Assembly: GCF_026410085.1 (NCBI RefSeq) | Contig: NZ_CP112866.1 | Location: forward strand, 2,232,001 to 2,296,000 | Length of the DNA stretch: 64,000 bases | DNA from: Pseudomonas quebecensis | GTDB taxonomy: Bacteria; Pseudomonadota; Gammaproteobacteria; Pseudomonadales; Pseudomonadaceae | Direction: 5' to 3' | Shown: piece by piece, positions 10,401 to 18,400 of the stretch | Numbering within the stretch: position 1 is the stretch's first letter | Layout of the letters: each line of letters begins with the position of its first letter | Notes under the pieces: model-generated | Databases searched by the model: none | The model's input: only the letters and a program-made list of their open reading frames with translations | What the model was told of the DNA's origin: nothing | Program-made: the position numbers and the translations under genes

Positions 10401-12106
10401 ACGATGTCCTGCTGGTCGGCGACGTCCCTGGCCGTCAGCGCCGCCACGCGTCGGGCGCCGGCGCGGGTCATGCCGCTGGCGTGTTGCAGGCTCAGTTCCA
10501 GGGCCAGCATCGGCAGCTGTACCGACACCTGATCGGCGAACAATACTTCGCGTTCGCGGGCTTGCTCATCGTCGCCGAGCAGTTGGGTCTGCAGTAGCCC
10601 GGGATAATGCCGGCCGATGTCGACACGTTCGATCAGCCCACCGCTTCCCGTGACATAGTCGGGCGTGAGCCAGGACGGCAGCGGCAGGCCCTGGCGGTGG
10701 TTAATGCGCATCTGGCCCTTGGGGCGGCTGGACAGGTTATTGACTGCCAGCTCGGTGAGGCCCATGCGTTCGTGCTGGATGACGCCTACGGTGCCTGGAT
10801 AGCCGGCGGCGACGCTGAAGGTCAGCTCAAGTTGGTCGGGGTCCAGCGCCGAGGCTTCGGCGGGCGAGTTGAAGCGCAGTGCATCGCGGCGCAGCTCGTT
10901 TCGCAGGTTGTCGGCGGTGAACGTCTTGATATCTTTGATGCCGCTGAGGAAAGTACGCCCGCCCGCGCGTTGTTTTGCGCTGGCCAAGGTCAGGCTATAG
11001 CGACCGTACTCGGCCTTGGTGGCGCTGTCGGCGTCCTGCAACCAGGCCGGCAGTTGGGGGCGCAAGGTCGTGAGAAGGTCGGGCGCGATGGTCGGCGAGT
11101 CGGCAAAGAACTGCGCTGGATCGACGATCCGTCGGTATTCTGCCTGCAAGGCTGCAAACCCCTGGGTGGCGGGCAGGGACAGGGCGCCCAGTTGTTCCAA
11201 TTGCCGGTTGAGGAGCAGGGCGGCCTCGTGATCGAAGGCGTTGGCGTCCGGCTCATAACGGCGGATGAGGATATCATCGACGCGGTAGCCCGCGCCCTGG
11301 CGTTGGCCCCAGGCCTGGGTCAACGCGTCCATCGAGGTGAATGCCTCGATCTGCCCGCCGGGGTTGCACAGCAGCACGGTGGACGTGCCGTGGCTGGGGC
11401 GCGTCAGCACCAGCTCCGGCCCCAGTACGGTGACGCTTCGGCCAGCGCTGCGCAGGGTGGCTTCCAGGCAATAGGCAAACACCGCCTGGGCGCCATGACG
11501 GGCGCTGCGCTGTTCACGATCGGGCGTGCCGATGAACTGGTCGAGCATGTCCCGAGCCTGGTCATCCAGGTCGGTGCGACGCAGGGCGGCGATTCTCAAC
11601 GTGTCCATCAGCATGTCCGCCAGCCAGCGCCAGCGGTCGTCTCTGCTGTCGTCGCGCCAATAGTCGCCTATGGCGTTCTGTAAGCCGATCGGCAGGGTCT
11701 CGTTCAGCTCCTTGATGAGGCCTTCGATCACCTTCATGTCTATGCGCGTTGCGGTGGTGCCGGGCAGTTTCAACTGGCGTGGAGGGTTGTCGGTCAGGTA
11801 ATAACCGAGGTTGCCGATATCGCTGAAGTCCAGATTGACGACGCCGCCCAGGTAGTCATGCACCACTGACAGCAGCGGACGGAAAAACCATTGTTTGCCG
11901 TTCGGGGTCGCCAGTTGAGTCGCGGCCAGATCCAATCTCAGCGACGGATAGCGCTGGCCAATGGCGGTGGCGAGCTGGTGTTGAATCACCTGCTCAAGGG
12001 TCGGAAGACCGGCGAACTCGCGTGCGACCGCCAGGGCTGGGGTATTCACCCCGGCAGGCAAGGCGGAAGGAGGACTGAAGAGCGCAGCGGGGCTTGAGTC
12101 GGGCAT
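7415..12106 (-). CDS. Giant DUF6543 / dermonecrotic-toxin-like protein, copy A
   Basis: A 1563-residue paralogue of the next gene. Shared blocks in the same order are AYCLEATL, a QIEAF..MDALTQAWG segment, RRYEPDANAF..EAALLLNRQLEQL, DIGRHYPGLL, GPHILYRPLY...GELQSSVLLWLDD..RPIYANNGFHEPH (about 600-660), a hydrophobic RGPLLLTAWLATL segment (near 740), GLYVVDNLWHALV (near 892), a helical/coiled region, and a C-terminal WYAHFHY...YTVAHLKTKEQRK. I chose the ATG at 12106 (MPDSSPAAL) because the in-frame extension to 12190 is Arg/Pro/His-rich and unlike the family. It is the first gene of the pair, transcribed from the 12.1-12.25 kb divergent gap. Function is unproven; a secreted or contact-delivered toxin is one possibility. 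Confidence 0.75.
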   Translation of the reverse strand: MPDSSPAALFSPPSALPAGVNTPALAVAREFAGLPTLEQVIQHQLATAIGQRYPSLRLDLAATQLATPNGKQWFFRPLLSVVHDYLGGVVNLDFSDIGNLGYYLTDNPPRQLKLPGTTATRIDMKVIEGLIKELNETLPIGLQNAIGDYWRDDSRDDRWRWLADMLMDTLRIAALRRTDLDDQARDMLDQFIGTPDREQRSARHGAQAVFAYCLEATLRSAGRSVTVLGPELVLTRPSHGTSTVLLCNPGGQIEAFTSMDALTQAWGQRQGAGYRVDDILIRRYEPDANAFDHEAALLLNRQLEQLGALSLPATQGFAALQAEYRRIVDPAQFFADSPTIAPDLLTTLRPQLPAWLQDADSATKAEYGRYSLTLASAKQRAGGRTFLSGIKDIKTFTADNLRNELRRDALRFNSPAEASALDPDQLELTFSVAAGYPGTVGVIQHERMGLTELAVNNLSSRPKGQMRINHRQGLPLPSWLTPDYVTGSGGLIERVDIGRHYPGLLQTQLLGDDEQAREREVLFADQVSVQLPMLALELSLQHASGMTRAGARRVAALTARDVADQQDIVIRHLALSSHPGAHSDQVANMYIIEARNIEDGPHILYRPLYREPLREFHSRAALFDAIAEPGELQSSVLLWLDDSARPIYANNGFHEPHYLRFGQGDEFSPVRTPEPATLSVDGLNDELHQCLLTGRLMQYLYSSNAQALVAQADRTSVSNSESRWQVLLEGGGLLFGSVLYPLLRGPLLLTAWLATLYAGLEHDVQGQESTDPQVRELATVDLLLNLGLALLEGPPLPTVAHVATGTPRKSSLPPPPHAAEQWPVPAAPHIHQGAVALPGVLLGADTAPLDFSFAHARQRLTASQRARLAGYKAQRPRVLPAPILHGPRKGLYVVDNLWHALVDGQWYQVELEPGNGAVIIVDSLDSARRGPHLRTDGQGTWTLDTRLRLRGGMPPRRIAEQRRRKAQRVTELEADYAQFLGQQATQNRTVEVAQAVMESAQQDTRYTDAQRADTRRRFETALEQQTRSYQKILEAAQERRELDIPLSAQTVAVLLENSVNNARKLVVVAEADRQALYRANSKFTVQGAEFDLAVMLDPEGHEQFIKALLDINERSIHWLQAKDRHLNELLGQGTPGAQAFTRLTEGRPQEISALAIQDLQIRTLKLQVIKEDAPAFQALDAIVSPLSQHVRTHSELNTLELTAGDRVSVLDSLVEHYGRALDALQGLGIVAVQAPDRPYSNRLFKLIEALYLDVTRRLADEIKPVAQPRERRPGRPPTAPGRPQKKVIRTRKKGTFIGDLKPAGSTLPIEVVEVRSEDNDQLLSMYSQKGEVWDEILQPAAARPPSAVRSLNLVKGEARKLLATLDEHLRRGNEYRRISRHPEEVQEFMQHQSDRFNSLATELDQAIQALPEKDRNNADRALVTHLLEAGARLTAKGDELRLQLCLDLPPTHANLEYLIEQKQVGVARYGERVPLSGERRDFIQEYALTDPQGKLLWYAHFHYANADTPKADYTVAHLKTKEQRKQSYYSLLAKADTPQAVVNVHRGLIGKALAERWFLPLAS

Positions 12107-12249
12107 GTGTATTCCATGGCGGCATGAGGAGTTGTGCCGAGGATGCCAAAGCGGCCGCGCAGGGGACCCATAACCGGGTACCTCAACCACACAAAACCCG
12201 CAAAGCCGCAGCGGATTAGCCTATCATCAGCGGTTTTCTTGACTGATGA

Positions 12250-12549
12250 ATGATCCCGATGACTGCTTCCAGCCTGCCCGCTGAACTTCACACTGCCGAC
12301 ATGCTCGAAATCGATGGCTTGCATGCCTTTGACTTCACCTTCGACGAGAACGGCCTGCGCACCACCTGCATGGACGGCCGCGCCGAAAAGCGCTGGTCGT
12401 TCAGCCAGGCGCAGGTGCAGAGCGCCGCTTTTGACGACAACTTGCAAAGCTGGACCCTCACCGGTGAGTCGGGCGAACACCGCCTGGTGTGCATGAGCGC
12501 CTTCACCGGCAACAATAACGACGAGGAAGACGAGCATGATGATGCGTAG
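12250..12549 (+). CDS. DUF5629-type small acidic protein
   Basis: A 99-residue cytosolic protein with a very acidic tail (NNNDEEDEHDDA). It matches my memory of the Pseudomonas-restricted DUF5629 family, whose function is unknown. The start at 12250 gives MIPMTASS; the ATG at 12259 is equally possible. Its last 14 nt overlap the start of the lactonase gene, which indicates translational coupling and one operon. Divergent from the giant toxin-like genes. Confidence 0.7.
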   Translation: MIPMTASSLPAELHTADMLEIDGLHAFDFTFDENGLRTTCMDGRAEKRWSFSQAQVQSAAFDDNLQSWTLTGESGEHRLVCMSAFTGNNNDEEDEHDDA

Positions 12550-13711
12550 ATTCTGGCCGCTGCTGATGGCCGGCAGTGTTGGTGCGATGTCGGTGCAGGC
12601 AGCACCGGCGGACACCTATGAACTGTTGGTGGGCAGCTACACCGCCGGCACCAGCGAAGGCATTTACCGCCTGCAATTCGACAGTCGTACCGGGCAGTTC
12701 CAAGGCAAACCGGTGCTGGCGGCCAAGGCGGACAACCCGTCGTGGTTGACCGTATCCAAGGACCAGAAGCATCTGTTTGTGGTCAATGAAAATGGTCCGG
12801 GCCAGAAAGATGCGGTGGGGCGCGTGAGCAGCTACGCGATCGACCCGAAAAATCACCAGCTCACCCTGGTCAATCAGGTGCAGAGCCTGGGTAACGAACC
12901 GACCCATTCCAGCGTGGCGGCGGACGGGCGTTACCTGTTTGTCGCCAACTATTCGGTGGTGGAAGACCCGGGCGGCAGCCTGGCGATCCTGCCGGTGGAC
13001 GCCGGCGGCAAGTTGTCGACGCCGGTGCAGTTGAGCGGGCACCCGGCCAGCCGCGTGAACCCTGAACGCCAGGCCTCCAACCACGTGCATTCGGTGGTCT
13101 CATCGCCAGATGGCAAGTACGTGTTCGTTCAGGACCTGGGAGCGGACAAGCTGTTCGCCTACCGGTATGACCCGACGACCAACCACGAATTGCCATTGAC
13201 CCCGGCCAATCCGGCGTCGGTGCAGCTGCCGCCGGGCAGCGGCCCGCGTCACCTGCTGTTCAGCGCGGACGGCAAACACGCCTGGTTGACCACCGAGATG
13301 AGCGCCCAGGTCGCGGTGTTCGATTACAACGACGGCAAGCTGACCCAGACCCAACTGGTCGACTACGCCGCCGGGCAGCCGGTGTCCGACAAGGCCGGCG
13401 CGGCGTTGCATGCCTCCAGCGACGGCAAGTTCCTGTATGTGAGTAATCGCGGCACCGCCAACCAGATCATCGTATTTGGCGTGGACCCGGCCACCGCGCA
13501 CCTCAAGGAGCTGCAGCGTCGCAGTGTGGAAGGCGACCATCCGCGCGAGTTCACCCTCGACCCGAGCGGCAAGTTCCTGTTGATCGCCAACCAGAAGAGC
13601 AATGAAATCGTAGTGATCGAGCGCGACCTCAAAACCGGCCTGCTGGGTAAAACCGTGCAGAAATTGCCGATCGATGCACCCAGTGACCTTAAGTTCCTGC
13701 TGCGTCAATAA
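12536..13711 (+). CDS. Exported lactonase-family beta-propeller protein
   Basis: A 391-residue protein of the YbhE/6-phosphogluconolactonase-like seven-bladed propeller family. A signal peptide (MMMRRFWPLLMAGSVGAMSVQA) directs it to the periplasm, unlike the cytosolic E. coli Pgl, so pentose-phosphate function should not be assumed. Propeller repeats are visible as recurring strands such as SPDGKYVFVQDLGADKL, SADGKHAWLTTEMSAQ, SSDGKFLYVSNRGTAN and DPSGKFLLIANQKSN. ATG codons at 12536, 12539 and 12542 are all possible starts. It overlaps the DUF5629 gene and is followed by a strong hairpin. The natural substrate is unknown. Confidence 0.85.
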   Translation: MMMRRFWPLLMAGSVGAMSVQAAPADTYELLVGSYTAGTSEGIYRLQFDSRTGQFQGKPVLAAKADNPSWLTVSKDQKHLFVVNENGPGQKDAVGRVSSYAIDPKNHQLTLVNQVQSLGNEPTHSSVAADGRYLFVANYSVVEDPGGSLAILPVDAGGKLSTPVQLSGHPASRVNPERQASNHVHSVVSSPDGKYVFVQDLGADKLFAYRYDPTTNHELPLTPANPASVQLPPGSGPRHLLFSADGKHAWLTTEMSAQVAVFDYNDGKLTQTQLVDYAAGQPVSDKAGAALHASSDGKFLYVSNRGTANQIIVFGVDPATAHLKELQRRSVEGDHPREFTLDPSGKFLLIANQKSNEIVVIERDLKTGLLGKTVQKLPIDAPSDLKFLLRQ

Positions 13712-13715
13712 GCCA

Positions 13716-13738
13716 CAGGCCCCGTTCAGCGGGGCCTG
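13716..13738 (+). terminator. Hairpin after the lactonase gene
   Basis: A 9-bp GC-rich stem (CAGGCCCCG / CGGGGCCTG) with a TTCAG loop begins 4 nt after the lactonase stop. It lacks a strong T-run (AGCCTGTGTATT follows) but is well placed to end the DUF5629-lactonase operon. Confidence 0.6.
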
Positions 13739-13797
13739 AGCCTGTGTATTAATTGTATTAATAGCGGCTAATGTTTCAAAGCATTTCTAAGGCGCGG

Positions 13798-13858
13798 CCC
13801 TCGGGCGTACGTTTGGTTCCAAGGCCACCCCGGCCACACCACCAAACGTACACGAGGG
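13798..13858 (+). promoter_or_regulatory. Long leader hairpin covering a ribosome-binding site
   Basis: Left arm 13798-13817 (CCCTCGGGCGTACGTTTGGT) and right arm 13841-13858 (ACCAAACGTACACGAGGG) pair over about 17 bp with a small internal bulge. The right arm ends in GAGGG, the Shine-Dalgarno of the 59-aa gene that starts at 13867. The anti-SD partner is therefore the left-arm CCCTC. This is the geometry of a translational switch (thermosensor, protein- or sRNA-opened hairpin); the trigger is unknown. The inner loop contains two GGCC blocks that could add a short top helix. Confidence 0.6.
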
Positions 13859-13866
13859 TTACCGCC

Positions 13867-14046
13867 ATGAACTTCAATCTGTTCTCCGTCATCGCCGCTT
13901 CCGCTGTTTCCGCCACCGTCGCCTTGCCGGCCGCCGCCAGCGTGGAAGTCACCAGCCGCACCTCCAGCACCAGCGCCTATACCCAGAAATACCTGCAGCA
14001 AAGCGCCAACTTCTATGCAGCCCTGGATCATAAAACCCAGCACTGA
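13867..14046 (+). CDS. Small exported protein (59 aa)
   Basis: The protein has an N-terminal hydrophobic segment (NLFSVIAASAVSATVALPAAAS) that reads as a signal peptide with a likely cut after Ala-Ala-Ala/Ser. This leaves a mature piece of about 30 residues rich in Ser/Thr/Tyr (VEVTSRTSSTSAYTQKYLQQ...). It has a good GAGGG SD, buried in the hairpin just upstream. It stands alone, with a terminator-like hairpin before it and a repeat array after it. I do not recognise a family; similar short exported proteins are frequent in Pseudomonas. Confidence 0.65.
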   Translation: MNFNLFSVIAASAVSATVALPAAASVEVTSRTSSTSAYTQKYLQQSANFYAALDHKTQH

Positions 14047-14067
14047 GCACGTCAGGCCACGCCTTTT

Positions 14068-14800
14068 GATCGTTCCCACGCTCTGCGTGGTAACGCCTCT
14101 TGGGACGCTCCGCGTCCCGCCCAGCGCCGCAAGCTCAGGCTACTGCGCACAGGCGACGCGGAGCGTCACGGGCTGCATTCCCACGCGGGAGCGTGGGAAC
14201 GATCTGTGCCGTGTTTGATCGTTCCCACGCTCTGCGTGGTAACGCCTCCTCGGACGCTCCGCGTCCCGCCAAGCGCCGCAAGCTCAGGCTACCGCGCACA
14301 GGCGACGCGGAGCGTCACGGGCTGCATTCCCACGCGGGAGCGTGGGAACGATCTGTGTCGTGTTTGATCGTTCCCACGCTCTGCGTGGTAACGCCTCCTG
14401 GGACGCTCCGCGTCCCGCCAAGCGCCGCAAGCTCAGGCTACTGCGCACAGGCGACGCGGAGCGTCACGGGCTGTATTCCCACGCGGGAGCGTGGGAACGA
14501 TCTGTGCCGTGTTTGATCGTTCCCACGCTCTGCGTGGTACGCCTCCTGGGACGCTCCGCGTCCCGCCCAGCGCCGCAAGCTCAGGCTACTGCGCACAGGC
14601 GACGCGGAGCGTCACGAGCTGCATTCCCACGCGGGAACGATCTGTGTCGTGTTTGATCGTTCCCACGCTCTGCGTGGTAACGCCTCCTGGGACGCTCCGC
14701 GTCCCGCCCAGCACCGCAAACTTAGGCTACCGCGCACAGGCGACGCGGAGCGTCACGGGCTGCATTCCCACGCGGGAACGTGGGAACGATCTGTGCCTTG
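14068..14800. repeat. Tandem array of five palindromic repeats, about 149 bp each
   Basis: Copies begin at 14068, 14217, 14366, 14515 and 14655, each opening with GATCGTTCCCACGCTCTGCG. The first three are exactly 149 bp; the fourth is 140 bp after losing an A in the TAACG block and about eight bases near its end. Each unit is self-complementary: the opening GATCGTTCCCACGCT pairs with the closing AGCGTGGGAACGATC, and an inner pair GGACGCTCCGCGTC / GACGCGGAGCGTC folds inside. Units are nearly identical, pointing to recent amplification. This is an intergenic P. fluorescens-type repeat, not a CRISPR. It fills the whole gap between the 59-aa gene and gst. Confidence 0.9.
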
Positions 14801-14821
14801 TTGGACACAGGACCCAAGCGC

Positions 14822-15415
14822 TCAAGGCTTGGCCATCACCGCCATGAACGACGGGGATTGCACAAAGCGTGTCAGCCAGTCCTGTAGCCGGTGATACGCA
14901 GTGCCTGCAAACCACTCCCGATCTACGTGGGCAAACTGGCGTACAAAGGGCGCCAGTGCCACATCGACAAGGCTCAGATGATCGGCCAGCAAATAATCTC
15001 GCTGCGCCAGCAATCCCTCCAGCTTTTGCAGGAACACCTCACCCTCGGCCCGATAAAACGCCTTGGGCTGCTCCGGGTAGCGTTCGGCGTATTTGTATCG
15101 ATTCAAGTGATACTTGAATCGCTCGTCATTCTCGGCGATCAACGCCAGCACCGCCGGGTCACCGCCCAGTCGCCAGTCCTCGGGGTCGTGCCGGGCCAGG
15201 GCCCATTGCATGATCGCCAGGCTTTCATCAATCACCTGGCCGTCCACGCTCAGCACCGGCACGGTGCCTTTGGGCGACAATGCCAGCATTTCGGCCGGCT
15301 TGGCCTTGAGGCTCACCTCGACGATGCGTACCGGCACGCCGCTGTAGCGCAGTGCCAATCGCGCGCGCATGGCGTAGGGGCAGCGGCGGAACGAGTACAG
15401 CAGCGCTTGGCTCAT
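14822..15415 (-). CDS. Glutathione S-transferase family protein
   Basis: A 197-residue cytosolic protein with an N-terminal thioredoxin-fold half that starts LLYSFRRCPYAMRARLAL. C12-P-Y-A marks a Cys-type GST active site. The KGTVPVL strand with its cis-Pro and the DESLAIMQWAL helix are the usual glutathione-binding elements, followed by an all-helical C-terminal half. The start ATG overlaps the sbcC stop by 4 nt (ATGA), so it is translated as the third gene of sbcD-sbcC-gst. A link between this GST and DNA repair is not established; it may only share transcription. The substrate is unknown. Confidence 0.85.
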   Translation of the reverse strand: MSQALLYSFRRCPYAMRARLALRYSGVPVRIVEVSLKAKPAEMLALSPKGTVPVLSVDGQVIDESLAIMQWALARHDPEDWRLGGDPAVLALIAENDERFKYHLNRYKYAERYPEQPKAFYRAEGEVFLQKLEGLLAQRDYLLADHLSLVDVALAPFVRQFAHVDREWFAGTAYHRLQDWLTRFVQSPSFMAVMAKP

Positions 15416-18400
15416 TTGACCTCCAACGTACTCAGGCCGTTGCCCTGGCGCTTGACCTGGATCTGTACCGGGATGCGCTCGTGCATTTCCTGTACGTGGG
15501 AAATCACGGCGACTTTGCGGCCCTGGGCCTGCAAGCCATCCAACGCATCCATCGCCAATTGCAGGGATTCGGGGTCGAGGCTGCCGAAGCCTTCATCGAT
15601 AAACAGCGATTCGATCTTCAGCGTACTGGACGCCATCGACGCCAGCCCCAGGGCCAATGCCAGCGACACCAGGAACGTCTCCCCGCCGGACAACGAATGC
15701 ACCGAGCGCAGTTCGTCGCCCATTTCCGTGTCCATCACCAACAGGCCCAACATGCTGCCGCCGCGCTTGAGGCGATAGCGGCGCACCAGTTGACGCAGTT
15801 GCACATTGGCGTGGTGCACCAGCAGGTCGAGGTTATAGGCCTGGGCGATCTTGCGGAATGTATCGCCGCTCGCCGAACCGATCAGTGCATTCAGGCGTGC
15901 CCAGCGCTGCCACTCGTCATAGGCTGTGGCGATCTCATGGGCCAGGGCGCTGTTGGCGTCCTGGCGACGCTGGTCCTCGGCCTGGCGCGCGCGCAGTTCG
16001 GCCACCTGTTTCTCGCCCTCGGCCAATTGCTGGTTGAGGGCGGCGAGGGTGCTGTCCAGCTGTTCGGCTTCCAGGTTGCCGTTGTGCAGGGCCTGGTGTT
16101 CCGCCAGGCGCTGTTGGCGCTCTTGCAGCAGGACCTTGGCTTGTTCGACGGCTTTCTCGCTGTGCTGCAGTTGCTGGCGCAGCGCGTTGATGCGCGCCTC
16201 GTCGAAGGCCAGCAGACGCGTCAGGCCAGTGTCATCGAGTTCGGGGTGCAGCGCGCGCCATTCGTGGATACGGGCGTCGAGCGCTTGCTGTTCCGCGAGC
16301 AGTGCCTGTTGGCGTTCCTGTCGGGCCTTGAGGTCGGCGGCCAGTTGCACCAGCGCGTCACGCGTCTCTTGCAGTTGCTGGTTGGCGTCGGTTTCGCCTT
16401 GGCGTGCGTGTACGACGGCCTGGTCCAGTTGTTGCTGCCACTGTTCGGCGCTGGCGTGCTCGCCCAGCAGGTGGCTGAGTGTTTCCTGGGCGGCGTGCTG
16501 TCGACTGGTCAGTTCGCCGACCTGCTGGGCCAGTGCTTCAAGTTGCTGCCGGCGATGCTGCTGGTGGGTCTGTTGTTTCTCGATGGCCTGTTGGCGTTCC
16601 TGTTGCTCGGCCAGCTCATCGCGCTGATGGCCCAACTGTTCCAGGCGTTGGCTGACTTGCTGGTCCAACTGCATGAAGGTCGCCGCAGGTTCCTTGCGCA
16701 GGCCTTCCAGCGTCTCGGCCGGCAGAAGACTGGCGAAGGCACTGAGTTCTTCGTCGAGGCGTTCGCGGTCGCTGGACAGTTCGCGCTGTTGATCCACCAG
16801 CAACTGGCGGGCTTGCTGGCTGGCGTCCTGGGCCGCTTGCAATTGTTGCTGCAAGCGCCCGGCGTTTTGTTGCAGGTTGAGCAAGGCCGCCTGGCGTTGT
16901 TCGTCCTGGCTGATGTTTTGCGTCAGTTGGGCCAGTTGTTGAGCCAGCCAGGGGCTGCGGTTGGCGGCGTCCTGGTTGAACAGGGAAGTGGCCAGCGGAT
17001 GTGCATCCAGGCTGGGTTGCAGCGCCTGTTGTTGCGCGGCCAACTGTTCCTGCTGTTGCAGAAATTCCTTTTGCTGCGCGATCAGCCCGCCGACTTCGCC
17101 ACGCAGGTCGGTGAGTTTTTCCTTGAGGGTGTCGACGGCTTTCTGCGCGGTGGCCTCTTCGGTTTCGTCATGGCGGCCAAGGCTTTGCAGCAGCGCTTCG
17201 GGTTGGTGATACGGGTGCTCATGGCTGCCGCACACCGGGCAGGGCTGGTCGTCCTGTAACTGTCCGCGCAATTCTTCGACGCTGGCACTGCGCGCCAGGC
17301 GTTGGCGTTCGAGCAGGTGCTTGGTCACCGTCAATGTCTGCTCGGCCACCGTCAGTTCCGCTTTAGCTTGCAGGCCGCTCTGGTTGAGTCGCTCGCGCTG
17401 TTGTCGGGCATCGGCGAGTTTCTGTGTCAGCGCGGCAGCTTGCAGGTCCAGCTGTTGCCGGCTGTCCCAGAGGCGCGTCAGGTCTTCGAAGGCGCGCTGT
17501 TGCTTGCGATTGTCCTGCAACAGGCTGGCGAGCAGTTGAATCTGTTCGGCCACCGCATGGGGTTCTGCGCCGGCTTCCTGATACAGCAGGTCCAGCGATT
17601 GGCGTTGTGCGCTGAACGTTTCGGCAGCGCGGGTGGCGCGCTCCTCCAGTTGCGGCAGTTCGTCCTGGCCCTTTTTCAGGCGGTTACCAATCACCATCAG
17701 CTGTTGCAGGCGCTCGCGCTGGTAGGTCCAACCCTCACTCAAGGGTGCCAGGGCCGCACTGCGTTCCAGCTCGGCGCCCAGGCTTTGCAGGCGCTCGGCG
17801 ACTTGAGCCTGCTTGTCCAGTAAGCCGTTGAGCAGGGCTTGGCCTTCGGTGCAGGCGGTTTGCTGCTGGAGGTGCTCGTCGGTGCGCTTGGCCAGGTCTT
17901 GGGTCAAGTGGGTGAGGGTGCTTTGTTCTTCGAAGGCCTGACGTAGCCGCGGGGCCGCGTCGCTCTGGTTCTTCAGGGCGTCAGCCAAGGCCGTTTGAGC
18001 GGCTGCCTGCTGGTGTTGAGCTTGCGCCTGGCGGGTCTGCAGCTCGCTCTGCTGTTGGATATGCTGCTGAATCTGCGCAGCCAAAGGTGTCAGCAGTGCG
18101 CTCAGTTCGGCCTGGCGTGCGAAGTGATGGCGTTGCGGCGCCAACTGCTCCAGGCGGAGCAGGTCCTGGCGTTGCTGGCTTTGACCGGCCCACTCGGCCT
18201 CGGCGCGTTGCAGTTGTTCGGTGGCGTTGAGTTGGCGTTCCTGCCACTCGCGCAATTCCTTGAGCCAGGTGTACTGCAACTCCAACTGCTTAAGTTGGGC
18301 CTGCCGGGTCTTGAGCTGCTGCTGGGCCTCGGCCAACTGTTGATCCAGTTCAGCGCGTGCTTCGCCAGTCAAAGGGACCACGCCGCTCGCTTGGTCCTGC

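Noticed and set aside
14068..14800. CRISPR array
   Set aside because: Units are about 149 bp and contiguous, with no unique spacers, and there are no cas genes; it is a tandem palindromic repeat.
14100..14847. Several open frames of 80-140 codons within the repeat array
   Set aside because: They are translations of the same repeat unit in shifting frames and start without SDs.
15352..17259. A 635-codon plus-strand frame opposite sbcC
   Set aside because: Low-complexity Leu/Gln/Gly translation of the Gln/Leu-rich SbcC coiled coil on the wrong strand.
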